Below are positions 34,499 through 44,731 of a stretch of DNA of 64,000 bases, in pieces. The stretch is taken from assembly GCF_016612535.1 (NCBI RefSeq), contig NZ_JAENXS010000001.1:2567501-2631500 (forward strand), written 5' to 3'. The notes under the pieces are model-generated. The model searched no databases. It was not told the DNA's origin and worked only from the letters and a program-made list of their open reading frames with translations. How positions within the stretch are numbered: the stretch's first letter is position 1; each line of letters opens with the position of its first letter. This DNA comes from Bradyrhizobium diazoefficiens. GTDB taxonomy: Bacteria; Pseudomonadota; Alphaproteobacteria; Rhizobiales; Xanthobacteraceae. A program made the translations under genes and the position numbers.

Positions 34499-35740
34499 CT
34501 AGGACCGATAATCCCCGTTGATCGCGATATATTCCTTGGTGAGGTCGCAGGTCAGCACGCGGTCGCGACCTTTGCCGAGGCCGAGCGAGACCTTGATCGC
34601 GATCTCCGGCGCCTTCATCGCTTCCGATACCTGCGTCTCGTCGTAAGACGGATCGCGCGCGCCGCTTTTGGCGACGCGGATGCCGTTGAAGGAGATCGAC
34701 AGCTTGTCGCGATCGGCCGGCTCGCCGGCCTTGCCGACCGCCATCACCACGCGACCCCAATTGGCGTCCTCGCCGGCGATCGCGGTCTTCACCAGCGGCG
34801 AGTTGGCGATCGACATCGCGATCTTGCGTGCGGAAGCCTTGGTCTTGGCGCCCTCGACTGTGATCTCGACCAGCTTGCGCGCGCCTTCGCCGTCGCGAGC
34901 GACCTGCTCGGCGAGATTGGCGAGCACCTGATTGAACGCCTTGCCGAACGCCTTCAGGCGCGGGTCGCTGGCGCGGCTGATTTTTGGTGCGCCATGTTCG
35001 GCCGCGGCGCCCGTTGCGAACGCCAGCAGCGTATCCGAGGTCGAGGTGTCGCCGTCGATTGTCACCGCATTGAAGGTGTCCTCGACGCCGGCCTTGAGCA
35101 ACGCCTGGAGCGCGGCGGGCGCGATCGGTGCGTCGGTGAAGATGAAGGACAGCATCGTCGCCATGTCGGGCGCGATCATGCCGGCGCCCTTGGCCATGCC
35201 GTTGATGGTGACCTTGGCCTTGCCGAGCTTCACGGTCGCGGTCGCGACCTTGGGGAAGGTGTCGGTGGTCATGATCGCCTTGGCGGCGGCGAGGTAGTCG
35301 CCGGGCTCGGCGGTCTCGGCGAGGCGGCCGAGCACGCCGTCGAATTTGCTTGCATCCAGCGGCTCGCCGATCACGCCGGTCGAGGCCAGGAAGATCTCGC
35401 TCTCGCTGCAGCCGACGGCCTTGGCCGCGATCTTCGCGGTCAGCGCGGTGGAGCCGCGGCCGGTCTTGCCGGTGAAGGCATTGGCATTGCCGGAATTGAC
35501 GACGAGGGCGCGGGCCTTGCCGCCCTTCAGTTTGGCACGGCACCATTCGACCGGCGCCGACGGGCATTTCGACTTGGTGAAGACACCGGCGACCGCGGTG
35601 CCCTTGTCCATCACCGCGAGCAGCACGTCGGTGCGGTTCTTGTAGCGGATGCCGGCCTCGGCCGTCGCGAGACGGACGCCCGCGATCAGGGGCATGTCGG
35701 GAACGTGTTTCGGAGCGAGCGGGGAGACCGAGGAGGACAT
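34499..35740 (-). CDS. argJ: Bifunctional glutamate N-acetyltransferase/amino-acid acetyltransferase
   Basis: A 413-residue protein from the ATG at 35740, which has an AGGA-like site upstream only if the long frame to 35851 is ignored. [10 protein letters not shown] near residue 182 is the self-cleavage site: the threonine becomes the catalytic N-terminal nucleophile of the beta chain. [10 protein letters not shown] (near 108), [14 protein letters not shown] and [20 protein letters not shown] are ArgJ landmarks. It recycles the acetyl group in arginine synthesis. It sits upstream of mutT and downstream of a parvulin gene. Confidence 0.95.
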   Translation of the reverse strand: MSSSVSPLAPKHVPDMPLIAGVRLATAEAGIRYKNRTDVLLAVMDKGTAVAGVFTKSKCPSAPVEWCRAKLKGGKARALVVNSGNANAFTGKTGRGSTALTAKIAAKAVGCSESEIFLASTGVIGEPLDASKFDGVLGRLAETAEPGDYLAAAKAIMTTDTFPKVATATVKLGKAKVTINGMAKGAGMIAPDMATMLSFIFTDAPIAPAALQALLKAGVEDTFNAVTIDGDTSTSDTLLAFATGAAAEHGAPKISRASDPRLKAFGKAFNQVLANLAEQVARDGEGARKLVEITVEGAKTKASARKIAMSIANSPLVKTAIAGEDANWGRVVMAVGKAGEPADRDKLSISFNGIRVAKSGARDPSYDETQVSEAMKAPEIAIKVSLGLGKGRDRVLTCDLTKEYIAINGDYRS

Positions 35741-35772
35741 CTTGGGCGCCTTGGTGAGGTCTGGATATGCAG

Positions 35773-35823
35773 ATGGCCGGGCCTCCAGTGCGAAGACGTG
35801 CTTCGCACTTTTGGCCCGGCCAT
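35773..35823. terminator. Nested hairpin between parvulin gene and argJ
   Basis: An outer perfect 11-bp stem, ATGGCCGGGCC (35773-35783) with GGCCCGGCCAT (35813-35823), encloses an inner perfect 8-bp stem GTGCGAAG (35788-35795) with CTTCGCAC (35801-35808). The double-stem layout is like the 29618-29663 element. It follows the parvulin stop on the minus strand and may terminate or stabilise that mRNA; no strong T-run follows. Confidence 0.55.
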
Positions 35824-35869
35824 TGCGATGCTTAGATACCCTTCGCGTCACTGAAGTGACAGCGAATTC

Positions 35870-36805
35870 TTACTTCTTGGCGGGCGGCGCCATCTTGCTG
35901 TCGGACGGCTTCGCATCGGCTGGCTTGGCGGCGTCGGCCGGCTTGGCGTCCTTGGACGCGTCGGCCTGGTCCATGCGCTCGACCTTGGCTTCCGCGCGGA
36001 GCTTGGCGACATAGTCGGCCTGGGCCTTGCGGGTGACGTACTGTTCGATCTGGGGCTTGACCTGGGCGAAGTCGGGCGCCTTGCGATTGCGCTTCTCCTC
36101 GACCTTGATGATGTGCCAGCCGAACTGCGACTTTACGGGGTCGGAGATCTTGCCCGGCTCCAGCGCGAAGGCGACCGCCGAGAATTCCGGCACCATCTGT
36201 TCCTTGGTGAAGAAGCCGAGGTCGCCGCCATCGGCGGAGCCCGGATCCTTGGACTTCTTCTTGGCAAGCTCGGCGAAATCGGCGCCCTTGTCGAGTTCGG
36301 CCTTCACTGCCTTGGCCTCGTCCTCGGTCTCGACCAGGATGTGGCGGGCGCGCACTTCCTGCTCGCCGGTGATCTGCTTGGAGGCCTCCTCATAGACCTT
36401 CTTCATGGCGTCGTCGTTGGTCGCGGCCTTGCCTTCCTGGGCGAGCAGGCTGTCCATCAGCAGGCGATTGCGGGCGAACGCCATGCGCTTCTTGAATTCC
36501 TCGCCGTCGGCGACCTTCTTGTCCTCGGCGGCCTTGGCCACGATCTTCATGTCGATCAGGAAGGACAGGACGTTTTCGTCCTTGGTCGCCGGATCCATCT
36601 GGGCGAGGCTCGGTCCGAGTTCCTCCTCGGCCATGGTGACGTCGCTCTTCTTGATGTCAGCGCCGTTGACCTTCGCCAGGACCGGATCGTCGGCCGCCCG
36701 GAGCGGGCCGGCGACCGCCAGGGAGAGCGCCAAGGCAAAGCAGCCAGCCAGGGCGGACGCGTGGCGGAAACGCTGGCCGGTGGTGACCGGGAACGAGGTG
36801 GTCAT
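35870..36805 (-). CDS. Periplasmic peptidylprolyl isomerase (parvulin/PpiC type)
   Basis: A 311-residue exported protein. A signal peptide (residues ~1-38, hydrophobic core CFALALSLAVAGPL) is followed by a SurA/PrsA-like N-terminal helical domain and a parvulin domain at ~150-245: EVRARHILVETEDEAKAV, DPGSADGGDLGFF, and KSQFGWHIIKVEEKR. The C-terminal 40 residues are a lysine-alanine-proline-aspartate tail. It would help fold outer-membrane or secreted proteins. It is divergent from secA across a 352-base spacer, a natural grouping with protein export. Confidence 0.93.
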   Translation of the reverse strand: MTTSFPVTTGQRFRHASALAGCFALALSLAVAGPLRAADDPVLAKVNGADIKKSDVTMAEEELGPSLAQMDPATKDENVLSFLIDMKIVAKAAEDKKVADGEEFKKRMAFARNRLLMDSLLAQEGKAATNDDAMKKVYEEASKQITGEQEVRARHILVETEDEAKAVKAELDKGADFAELAKKKSKDPGSADGGDLGFFTKEQMVPEFSAVAFALEPGKISDPVKSQFGWHIIKVEEKRNRKAPDFAQVKPQIEQYVTRKAQADYVAKLRAEAKVERMDQADASKDAKPADAAKPADAKPSDSKMAPPAKK

Positions 36806-37157
36806 GCAAAATCCTTATGTTGAAGCAGGGGCTGCTTAAGCGGGCGGACACTCGCCCAATCAAGGGGGCTTGGCAACGCGAAAAGTCTGTCAAAATGATG
36901 AATTGGCGGCAAGATTGGCCGCCGTTGACAAGGCCCTGACCGGGCCATATCTCTGCCCGGTCGCGACCATGGCGATGGCGTTTATTTTGCTGCGTTTTTG
37001 GCCGTTGAACCCAGACTGGCTCAATTCCCACCCATATGGCGGATGACCCCCCGCAGTCCGGGCTCTGGCGCCATCGGGCGTCACGGTGAGTTGATAGGCA
37101 GTCGGGCGACAACTTCTTGGCTGCAACGCGGTTGAATCGCGAACACAGGAACTAGGC
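36806..37157. promoter_or_regulatory. Divergent promoter region between parvulin gene and secA
   Basis: This 352-base spacer contains no gene. Its composition is more AT-rich near both gene starts (36810-36835, 36880-36910). A small dyad (TTGGCGGC/GCCGCC near 36903-36926) is visible. The secA ribosome site is AGGAA just upstream of the ATG at 37158. No recognisable SecM-like leader peptide was found. Confidence 0.4.
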
Positions 37158-39998
37158 ATGATCGGCGCGCTCGCCCGCAAGTTTTTCGGCTCCGCCAACG
37201 ACCGGCGGGTGAAGGGATATCAGTCCCGCGTCAGCGCGATCAACGCGCTTGAACCGGAGGTCTCGAAACTCTCCGACGAGGCGCTCAAGGCGCGCACCGC
37301 CGAATTCAAGAAAGAACTCGCCGAGGGCAAGACGCTCGACGACATCCTGGTGCCGGCCTTCGCTACCGTGCGGGAGGCCGCCAAGCGCACGCTCGGCCAG
37401 CGTCATTTCGACGTCCAGCTGATCGGCGGCATGGTGCTGCACGAGGGCGATATCGCCGAGATGAAGACCGGCGAAGGCAAGACGCTGGTCGCAACGCTCG
37501 CCGTCTACCTCAACGCGCTCGCCGGCAAGGGCGTCCACGTCGTCACCGTCAACGACTACCTCGCCAGCCGCGACTCGGCCTGGATGGGCCAGATCTACGG
37601 CTTCCTCGGCATGACCACCGGCGTGATCGTCCACGGTCTCGACGATGCCGAGCGCAAGACCGCCTACGCCTGTGACATCACCTACGGCACCAACAACGAA
37701 TACGGCTTCGACTATCTGCGCGACAACATGAAGTACCGGCTCGAGGACATGGTCCAGCGGCCGCATTTCTACGCCATCGTCGACGAAGTCGACTCCATCC
37801 TGATCGACGAAGCGCGCACGCCGCTGATCATCTCCGGTCCGCTCGACGACCGCTCCGACTTCTACAACACCATCGACGGCTTCCTGCCCAAGCTCGACAA
37901 GACCGACTACGAGGTCGACGAGAAGCAGCGCACGGTGACGCTGACCGAAGCCGGCATGGAGAAAATCGAGACCTTGCTGCGCGATGCCGGGCAGCTCAAA
38001 GGCGAGTCGCTCTACGACGTCGAGAACGTCTCCGTCGTCCATCACATCAACCAGGCGCTGCGCGCCCACACGCTGTTCACCCGCGACAAGGACTACATCG
38101 TCCGCGACGACGAGGTGATCATCATCGACGAGTTCACGGGCCGCATGATGCAGGGCCGGCGCTATTCCGAAGGTTTGCACCAGGCGCTGGAAGCCAAGGA
38201 GCACGTGTCGGTGCAGCCGGAAAATCAGACGCTGGCCTCGATCACGTTCCAGAACTATTTCCGGATGTACGAAAAGCTCGCCGGCATGACCGGCACGGCG
38301 CTGACCGAAGCCGACGAATTGTTCGACATCTACAAGCTCGAGGTCGTGGAAATTCCGACCAATTTGGCAGTCGCCCGTCTCGACGAGGACGACGAGGTCT
38401 ATCGCACCCAGAACGAGAAATACGCCGCCATCCTGGCCGAGATCGAGCGTGCCAATGCGCGGCTGCAGCCGGTGCTGGTCGGCACGGCCTCGATCGAAAA
38501 GTCGGAGGTCATCGCCGAATACCTCAAGAAGCACGGCTACCGGCAGATCGATTTCGGCAGCGAAAACGCGATGCAGAAGCTGTACGCCGCAGCGCGCGCC
38601 AACAAGCCGGCCAAGCTGTTCGCGGTGCTGAACGCGCGCTTCCACGAGCAGGAAGCCTATATCGTTGCCGAAGCCGGCGTGCCCGGCGCGATCACGATCG
38701 CGACCAACATGGCCGGCCGCGGTACCGACATCAAGCTCGGCGGTTCGCTCGAAATGCGCATCCAGCAGGAGACCGGTGGCATCGAGGACGAGGCCGAGAA
38801 GGCCAAGAAGATCGAGCAGATCAAGGCCGACATCGCGCATTTCCGCGAGATCGTGCTGAAGGCCGAAGAGACCGTCGAGATCGAGCCGGCCAAGGGCGCG
38901 AAGCCGGCCAGGACCGTCAAGAAACCGGGCGGCCTCTACATCATCGGCTCCGAGCGGCACGAATCCCGCCGCATCGACAACCAGCTCCGCGGCCGTTCCG
39001 GCCGTCAGGGCGACCCCGGCCGCTCGAAATTCTTCCTGTCGTTGGAAGACGATCTGATGCGCATCTTCGGCTCGGATCGCCTCGACAGCATGCTCCAGCG
39101 TCTCGGCCTGCAAGAGGGCGAGGCGATCATCCATCCCTGGATCAACAAGGCGCTGGAGAAGGCGCAGCAGAAAGTCGAGGCGCGCAACTTCGACATCCGC
39201 AAGAACCTGCTCAAGTTCGACAATGTCCAGAACGACCAGCGCAAGGTGATCTTCGACCAGCGCGTCGACCTGATGAAGGACGACAGCGTCGCCGAGACCG
39301 TCACCGACATGCGCCATGCCTTCATCGACGATCTCGTCGCCAAGCACGTGCCCGAGCATGCCTATGCCGAGCAGTGGGACACGGCCGGCCTGAAGGAAGA
39401 GCTGAAGCGCGTGCTCGATCTCGACCTGCCGGTCCAGGACTGGGCCAAGGAAGAGGGCATTGCCGACGAGGAGTTGCTCAACCGCATCGAGACCCGCGCC
39501 GACGAGCACATGGCGGCGAAGGTCGCGCAGTGGGGTCCCGACGTGATGCGTTACGTCGAGAAGACTATTTTGCTGCAGACGCTGGACCATCTCTGGCGCG
39601 AGCACCTGATCATGCTCGACCATCTGCGCCAGGTCATCGGCCTGCGCGGCTACGGTCAGCGCGATCCGCTGCAGGAGTACAAGACCGAAGCGTTCAATCT
39701 CTTCCAGGAGATGAGCGCGCATTTGCGCGAGGCCGTCACCGCGCAGCTGATGCGGGTCGAGATCGTCCCGCCGGAGCAGGAAGCGCCGATGCTGCCCGCG
39801 ATGGAAGCGCACAAGCTCAATCCGGACACCGGCGAGGACGAGATGGCACTCGCCAGCGTCACGCTCGCTCCGCAAGCCACCGACGCCGCGTTGCGCGATC
39901 CGAAGAACCCGGCCAGCTGGGGCAAGATCGGCCGCAACGAGGATTGCCCGTGCGGGAGCGGCAAGAAGTACAAGCACTGCCACGGGCGGTACGCGTAG
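37158..39998 (+). CDS. secA: Preprotein translocase ATPase SecA
   Basis: A 946-residue motor protein of full length. Walker A (MKTGEGKTL) has GEGKT at 105-109. The DEAD-type box is in [12 protein letters not shown] near 212, the preprotein cross-linking domain follows, and [15 protein letters not shown] near 515 and RSGRQGDPG are nucleotide-domain II motifs. The C-terminus carries the zinc-binding SecB-interaction motif [14 protein letters not shown]. It drives Sec-dependent export at the inner membrane. It is monocistronic, divergent from the parvulin gene. Confidence 0.98.
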   Translation: MIGALARKFFGSANDRRVKGYQSRVSAINALEPEVSKLSDEALKARTAEFKKELAEGKTLDDILVPAFATVREAAKRTLGQRHFDVQLIGGMVLHEGDIAEMKTGEGKTLVATLAVYLNALAGKGVHVVTVNDYLASRDSAWMGQIYGFLGMTTGVIVHGLDDAERKTAYACDITYGTNNEYGFDYLRDNMKYRLEDMVQRPHFYAIVDEVDSILIDEARTPLIISGPLDDRSDFYNTIDGFLPKLDKTDYEVDEKQRTVTLTEAGMEKIETLLRDAGQLKGESLYDVENVSVVHHINQALRAHTLFTRDKDYIVRDDEVIIIDEFTGRMMQGRRYSEGLHQALEAKEHVSVQPENQTLASITFQNYFRMYEKLAGMTGTALTEADELFDIYKLEVVEIPTNLAVARLDEDDEVYRTQNEKYAAILAEIERANARLQPVLVGTASIEKSEVIAEYLKKHGYRQIDFGSENAMQKLYAAARANKPAKLFAVLNARFHEQEAYIVAEAGVPGAITIATNMAGRGTDIKLGGSLEMRIQQETGGIEDEAEKAKKIEQIKADIAHFREIVLKAEETVEIEPAKGAKPARTVKKPGGLYIIGSERHESRRIDNQLRGRSGRQGDPGRSKFFLSLEDDLMRIFGSDRLDSMLQRLGLQEGEAIIHPWINKALEKAQQKVEARNFDIRKNLLKFDNVQNDQRKVIFDQRVDLMKDDSVAETVTDMRHAFIDDLVAKHVPEHAYAEQWDTAGLKEELKRVLDLDLPVQDWAKEEGIADEELLNRIETRADEHMAAKVAQWGPDVMRYVEKTILLQTLDHLWREHLIMLDHLRQVIGLRGYGQRDPLQEYKTEAFNLFQEMSAHLREAVTAQLMRVEIVPPEQEAPMLPAMEAHKLNPDTGEDEMALASVTLAPQATDAALRDPKNPASWGKIGRNEDCPCGSGKKYKHCHGRYA

Positions 39999-40343
39999 CG
40001 ATCAGGTGATGCTGTCGTGAGCGCGTGAGGCGCGAAGCCCGCGCCTCATTCTCCGCTGTCGTCGCCCGGCTTGACCAGGCGACCCGGTACGCCGCGGCCT
40101 CTCGATTCAATCACGACTGTCTCTGGAATACTGGATCGCCCGATTAAATCGGGCGATGACAGCCGTGCGTGTGGTGTGCAGCTTCCGTCACGTCATCATC
40201 GTCCCGCGAGATCCAAGGCGGGACCTCGTAGCCCGGATGGAGCGAAGCGCAATCCGGGAATCCAGTCGTTGTGAGAGAAAGACACCGGATTACGCTTGCG
40301 CTCCATCCGGGCTGCGGCCGTTCAGCAAGACGCATCACGCGCC
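39999..40343. repeat. Spacer after secA holding two repeat elements
   Basis: No gene is present. Element one (40057-40161) starts TGTCGTCGCCCGGC and ends GGGCGATGACA, with internal CTCGATT and CTGTCTCTGGAATACTGGAT; a related copy lies at 48567-48669. Element two (40228-40315) is an inverted repeat: GTAGCCCGGATGGAGCGAAG near 40228 and its imperfect complement ending CTCCATCCGGGCTGC near 40315. Both families resemble common Bradyrhizobium intergenic repeats. They may also terminate secA and the MarR gene. Confidence 0.7.
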
Positions 40344-40778
40344 TCAATTCGAGCTGTCGATCAAGCTCTCCAGCAGCCGCTTCAATTCGCTCGTCGACTT
40401 GTCGCCGTAGCTTTCCAGGATGTGCTCCTCCTGGTCGACCGCGAGCGAGTTGAGCTTCCTGCTCAGCACCTTGCCGCGGTCGGAGATGAACATCAAAACC
40501 TTACGGCGGTCGTTCGGGTCCTGCACGCGATAGACCAGCGTGTCGGAGACCATGCGGTCGATCATCTTGGTCAGCGTCGGATGATTGAGCAGCACGGCGT
40601 CTGCAAGCTCGCCCATCGAATGGCCGTTGCCATCGGAGAGAACCTTCAGGATCCGCCACTGTTCGACGGGCACGCCTTCCTTGCTCAAGCGCAGTTCCAG
40701 CTGCCGGTTGATCTCCCGGTTGGCTTGCGCGAGCAAATAGGCGAGGTGTTCGGTGATTGGAGCGTTGGATTTTGCCAC
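40344..40778 (-). CDS. MarR-family transcriptional regulator of the amide locus
   Basis: A 144-residue winged-helix protein from the GTG at 40778 (reads MAKSNAPITEHL); a TTG at 40802 is the alternative. SKEGVPVEQWRILKVLSDGNGHSMGELADAVLLNHPTLTKMIDRMVSDTLVYRVQDPNDRRKVLMFISDRG (about 40-110) spans the helix-turn-helix and the wing with the conserved DxRR. It is divergent from the AmiC-like gene. The spacer contains a perfect 12-base palindrome typical of MarR operators, so it probably represses itself and the amide operon until an inducer binds. Confidence 0.9.
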   Translation of the reverse strand: MAKSNAPITEHLAYLLAQANREINRQLELRLSKEGVPVEQWRILKVLSDGNGHSMGELADAVLLNHPTLTKMIDRMVSDTLVYRVQDPNDRRKVLMFISDRGKVLSRKLNSLAVDQEEHILESYGDKSTSELKRLLESLIDSSN

Positions 40779-40843
40779 GGCTAAGACTTCGTCTTGACCC
40801 AAATGAGTGAATGTCTTGCAATCAATGCTGCTTCTATATGCAC

Positions 40844-40863
40844 TTCAATTGTTGAATATTCAA
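40844..40863. promoter_or_regulatory. Overlapping palindromes, likely MarR operator
   Basis: TTGAATATTCAA (40852-40863) is a perfect 12-base palindrome, overlapped by TTCAATTGTTGAA (40844-40856). The region is strongly AT-rich and lies between the divergent MarR and AmiC-like genes. It has the form of MarR-family operators. Confidence 0.65.
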
Positions 40864-40957
40864 TATTTTCAAAATAGGATGATTGCACAACAAAAGGGCG
40901 GATGCCGCGGCCGCCTGCTCAATGTGCTTTCAGGTCTGGTGCCAGACAGGAGTTGGC

Positions 40958-42142
40958 GTGCGCGCGACGGTAAACTTCCCGGCTCACGGCGGTCCGGCGT
41001 TGCCGCCGTCCTTGCTGCTCAGGAATCTGTCGTCATCGGCGGCTGATGGTGCGCTGTCGCCGAGCGATCACGCTTTCTTCAAGCGGCGCGGCGCGAACAA
41101 GCTGCGCATCGGCGGCTTCATCTGCTGCACCGGCTCACCCGGGGTCTGGGGCCCGTGCGCGACCAACAGCGCACAGCTCGCGGTCGCCGAGATCAACCAG
41201 CGCGGCGGCATCCTCGGACGCGAGATCGAGCTTTCGATCTACGACGCCGGCGGACCCCTCGATGAGATATTGAACCGCGCCGAGCAGGCGATCGCGTTCG
41301 ACGAGGTCGATCTGATCGTGGGCTTGCATACCAGCGCGGTTCGCGTTGGCCTTCGCGACGTCACCACGCGCCACCGGATTCCTTACATCTACACGCCGGT
41401 CTACGAGGGCGGCGAGCGCACGCCCGGCGTCATGGCGATCGGTGAGACGCCGCGCTGGCAGAGCCGGCCGTCGATCCACTGGCTCGCCGACGTCAAGAAG
41501 GCGGCGCGGTGGTACCTGATCGGCAGCGATTATGTCTGGCCCTGGCAATCGCACCGCGCCGTGAAGACCTACATCAGGGAAACCGGCGGACTTGTCGTCG
41601 GCGAAGAGTTCGTTCCCCTCGGCGAGGACAACCACGAGCCGCATCTGGAGCGCATCCGCGCCGCGAAGCCTGATGTGGTGCTGATCTCCCTGATCGGAAC
41701 CGACAGCATCACCTTCAACCGCGCCTTCGGCGAATGCGGCCTGGGCGCGACGACGCTGCGGCTTGCGGGAGCCATGGACGAGACCGTGCTGCTCGGCATC
41801 GGCGCTGACAACAGCGAGAACATGTTCTGTGCCTCCGGCTATTTTCCCGGTGTCGGTTCGCGCGCCAACGACGATTTCCAAAGCCGGTATCGCCAGATGT
41901 TCGGGCCGAACGCCCCGCCGATCGGCTCGCTCGGCCAGTCCAGCTATGAAGGCCTGCGTTTCCTCGAAGCCGTCGCGAACAAAGCCGGTTCGTTGTCGAT
42001 GGCGCCCATGCTCGCGGCGGGCCGCAACATCGTTTATGGCGGCGCGCGCGGCCCGGTCGTCGTTCGCAACGGTCATGCCCGGATGCAGATGTATCTCGCC
42101 GAGGCCGACGGCCTCGACTTCAAGCTGGTCAAGCCGGTCTGA
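40958..42142 (+). CDS. AmiC-like amide sensor/binding protein (type I periplasmic-binding fold)
   Basis: About 394 residues from a GTG at 40958 with an AGGAG five bases upstream. No signal peptide is evident, so it may be cytoplasmic. KLRIGGFICCTGSPGVWGPCA starts lobe one; INQRGGILGREIELSIYDAGG, YIYTPVYEGGERTP, and WYLIGSDYVWPWQSHRAVKTYI follow the pattern of AmiC and UrtA/FmdD proteins. In Pseudomonas, AmiC senses amides and sequesters AmiR; no AmiR-type antiterminator gene is present here. It could be a sensor or a binding subunit for the importer, although a dedicated Tat-exported binding protein exists at 44732. It is the first gene facing the operon; a 176-base spacer separates it from the amidase. 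Confidence 0.8.
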   Translation: MRATVNFPAHGGPALPPSLLLRNLSSSAADGALSPSDHAFFKRRGANKLRIGGFICCTGSPGVWGPCATNSAQLAVAEINQRGGILGREIELSIYDAGGPLDEILNRAEQAIAFDEVDLIVGLHTSAVRVGLRDVTTRHRIPYIYTPVYEGGERTPGVMAIGETPRWQSRPSIHWLADVKKAARWYLIGSDYVWPWQSHRAVKTYIRETGGLVVGEEFVPLGEDNHEPHLERIRAAKPDVVLISLIGTDSITFNRAFGECGLGATTLRLAGAMDETVLLGIGADNSENMFCASGYFPGVGSRANDDFQSRYRQMFGPNAPPIGSLGQSSYEGLRFLEAVANKAGSLSMAPMLAAGRNIVYGGARGPVVVRNGHARMQMYLAEADGLDFKLVKPV

Positions 42143-42318
42143 CACCGCCGCAGCGATTCGTGTTCGCTCAAATGCAAAATAATACTTGAAAAGGAAAATG
42201 TTTCCGTTTTGAATGTTTCGGCGAGGCCGGTGGTGCGTGCGTCGTGCCTGGGCGGCCGTGCCCAACGTTCGAAGAGAGCGTTTCAAGAGACCGTTTCAAG
42301 AAACGACAGGAGAGCGCC
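42143..42318. promoter_or_regulatory. Promoter spacer upstream of amidase with a dyad
   Basis: An AT-rich stretch at 42170-42215 contains an inverted repeat, GGAAA (42193-42197) and TTTCC (42201-42205), flanked by AAAA and TTTT (42189-42210). An AGGAGAG ribosome site precedes the GTG start at 42319. The amidase-transporter genes may thus have their own promoter. Confidence 0.4.
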
Positions 42319-43833
42319 GTGACAGTTGTCCTTCCCACGCCTGCCCAACTCCGCAGCGTCGCGGAGCAGTGCGGCCTCGCGCTGACCGACGAAGACGTGA
42401 CCTCGTTCCGCGGCCTGATGCAGGGTTCGATCGAGGCCTACAATCTGGTCGGCGCGATGCCCGACGAAGTGCCGCAGGTGAAATATCTGCGCACGCCGGG
42501 CTATCAGCCCTCGGCGGAGGAGAATCCGCGCAACGCCTGGTACCGCAAGTCCAAGGTTCAGGGTGCCGCAAGCGGCAAGCTGAAGGGTAAGACCGTCGCG
42601 CTGAAGGACAACATCATGCTGGCCGGCGTTCCCATGATGAACGGTTCGGCGACCCTGGAAGGCTATGTCCCCGATTTCGACGCCACCATCGTCACCCGCA
42701 TGCTGGACGCCGGCGCCGAGATTGCCGGCAAGACCCACTGCGAATCCTTCTGCATGTCCGGTGGTAGCCACACCAACGCGGTGGGCGCCGTCCACAATCC
42801 CTACAAGATGGGCTATTCGGCCGGCGGCTCGTCCTCGGGCAGCGGCGTCGTCGTCGCGCTCGGCGAGGTCGACATGGCGATCGGCGGCGACCAGGGCGGC
42901 TCGATCCGCATGCCGTCCTCATTCTGTGGCACCTACGGCATGAAGCCGACCTGGGGTCTCGTCCCCTATACCGGCATCATGCCGATCGAGGTCTTCGTGG
43001 ATCACACCGGCCCGATGACGGCGACCGTCGCCGACAATGCGCTGCTGCTCGAAGTGCTCGCCGGCGACGACGGCTATGACCCCCGCATCAAGTCGCCCAG
43101 AGTCGAGGAGTACACCAAGGCGCTCGGCCAGGGCGTGAAGGGCATGAAGATCGGCATCCTCAAGGAAGGTTTTGAGCAGGCAACTGCGGAGTCTGCCGTC
43201 AATGAAAGCGTGCGCGAAGCCGCCAAGCGCTTCAAGGATCTGGGTGCGACGGTCGAGACCGTCTCGATCCCGATGCACCTCCTCGGTCCCGCGATCTGGA
43301 CGCCGATCGGCACCGAGGGCATGACCCAGACCATGATGTACGGCGATGGCTATGGCCTGAGCCGGTCGGACCTCTACTCGACCTCGCTGATGGATTTCCA
43401 CCGCGGCTGGCGCCGGCAGGCGGACTCGCTATCCGAGACCACAAAACTGTTCCTGTTGCTAGGCACCTATATCAACAACACCTTTGGTCCGCGCTACTAC
43501 GGCAAGGCTCTGAACATCTCGCGACGCCTGACCGCGGCCTATGACAAGGCCTTCGGCGAATACGACCTGCTGCTGCTGCCGACGACGCCGATGAAGGCGA
43601 CCAAGCTGCCGGAGCCCACCGCCAGCCGCGAGGATTACGTCGCGCGCGCGCTCGAGATGATTTCCAACACCGCGCCGTTCGACATCACCCATCATCCCGC
43701 GATGTCGCTGCCCTGCGGCATGGTCGACGGCCTTCCCATCGGCCTGATGCTGGTCGGCCGCATGTTCGAGGAATCCACCATTTACCGCGCCGCGCACGCC
43801 TTCGAGCAGATCGGCGACTGGAAGAAGATGTGA
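42319..43833 (+). CDS. Amidase (amidase-signature family)
   Basis: A 504-residue enzyme starting at GTG 42319, chosen for the AGGAG site; upstream frame to 42244 lacks one. The amidase signature is complete with catalytic K96 (ALKDNIM), S171 (AGGSSSGSG) and S195 (DQGGSIRMPS); these positions equal those of the Rhodococcus enantioselective amidase. It has the long N-terminal helical domain (~residues 1-80) seen in those enzymes. It would hydrolyse an amide to acid and ammonia in the cytoplasm. The following genes encode an amide/urea-type importer, so it probably acts on the imported compound. Confidence 0.93.
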   Translation: MTVVLPTPAQLRSVAEQCGLALTDEDVTSFRGLMQGSIEAYNLVGAMPDEVPQVKYLRTPGYQPSAEENPRNAWYRKSKVQGAASGKLKGKTVALKDNIMLAGVPMMNGSATLEGYVPDFDATIVTRMLDAGAEIAGKTHCESFCMSGGSHTNAVGAVHNPYKMGYSAGGSSSGSGVVVALGEVDMAIGGDQGGSIRMPSSFCGTYGMKPTWGLVPYTGIMPIEVFVDHTGPMTATVADNALLLEVLAGDDGYDPRIKSPRVEEYTKALGQGVKGMKIGILKEGFEQATAESAVNESVREAAKRFKDLGATVETVSIPMHLLGPAIWTPIGTEGMTQTMMYGDGYGLSRSDLYSTSLMDFHRGWRRQADSLSETTKLFLLLGTYINNTFGPRYYGKALNISRRLTAAYDKAFGEYDLLLLPTTPMKATKLPEPTASREDYVARALEMISNTAPFDITHHPAMSLPCGMVDGLPIGLMLVGRMFEESTIYRAAHAFEQIGDWKKM

Positions 43834-43869
43834 GCGAGGCTTCAATGAAGACGGACGGAACGGCAAAGC

Positions 43870-44727
43870 ATGGCTAACGCGTTCGTCGCGGCGTTCGAGA
43901 TCCTGAGCTTTGGCGCGATCATCGTCCTGATCGTGCTGGGGCTCGGGATCATCGCCAGCATGATGGGCATCTTCAACTTCGCGCAGGGCGAATTCGTCCT
44001 GCTCGGGGCCTACATCACCTATCTTGCCTACGCCAAGGGCCTGCCGATCTGGACCGGCATGGTCGCAGCGCCCTTTCTGGTCGGTGCGTTCGGCTTTGTG
44101 CTGGAGGCGCTGATCATCCGCCGCTTCTACGCCGCGCCGATCGTGGCCATGCTCGGCACCTACGCGCTCGGCCTGATCATCCGCGAATCCGTGCGCGGGC
44201 TGATCGGCGGTTTCTATCTCACCGTGCCCGAGCCGATCGGCGGCTCGATCGACATCGGCACCATGCACATCTCGGCGTGGCGTTTCACCATCATCGTCAT
44301 CACGCTGCTGGTGATGGGCGGTTGCTATCTCCTGCTGTCGCGCACGAGTTTTGGTCTGCGCATGCGCGCCACGCTGGAAAATCCGTCGCTGGCGCGCGCA
44401 TCCGGCATTTCCACGCCCCTGATGTACGGCGCCACCTTTGCGTTCGGCTCCGCGCTCGCAGGCCTTGCCGGCGCGCTGATCGTGCCGGTGTTCAGCCTCT
44501 ACGCCGATCTCGGCATCCGCTTCCTGATCCAGGGCTTCGTCGCCGTCATGGTCGGCGGTGTCGGATCCTTCATCGGCCCCGTCGCCGGCGCCGGGGTGAT
44601 CGGCACGCTCAGCGCGGCGCTGCCCTGGGTCATCGCGCCTGTGGTCGCCGATGTGCTCGTTTTCGTTCTCGCCATTGCCTTCATCAAATTTCGGCCGCAG
44701 GGCCTCATCGCTGGAAAAGGGGTTTAG
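43870..44727 (+). CDS. Urea/amide-type ABC transporter permease (UrtB/LivH-like)
   Basis: A 285-residue membrane protein with about eight helices. [28 protein letters not shown] near residue 24 is the LivH/UrtB signature, and IQGFVAVMVGGVGSFIGPVAGAG near 220 is the second permease motif. It begins 36 bases after the amidase stop and the next gene follows four bases after its stop. It forms the importer with the permease at 46018. Confidence 0.92.
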   Translation: MANAFVAAFEILSFGAIIVLIVLGLGIIASMMGIFNFAQGEFVLLGAYITYLAYAKGLPIWTGMVAAPFLVGAFGFVLEALIIRRFYAAPIVAMLGTYALGLIIRESVRGLIGGFYLTVPEPIGGSIDIGTMHISAWRFTIIVITLLVMGGCYLLLSRTSFGLRMRATLENPSLARASGISTPLMYGATFAFGSALAGLAGALIVPVFSLYADLGIRFLIQGFVAVMVGGVGSFIGPVAGAGVIGTLSAALPWVIAPVVADVLVFVLAIAFIKFRPQGLIAGKGV

Positions 44728-44731
44728 TCAC

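Noticed and set aside
36890..37198. Small minus-strand frame in the secA promoter region
   Set aside because: Composition is not protein-like and it overlaps the secA start; no ribosome site.
37152..39983. Very long open frame antisense to secA
   Set aside because: It mirrors the secA codons in GC-rich DNA, has no family resemblance, and secA on the other strand is unambiguous.
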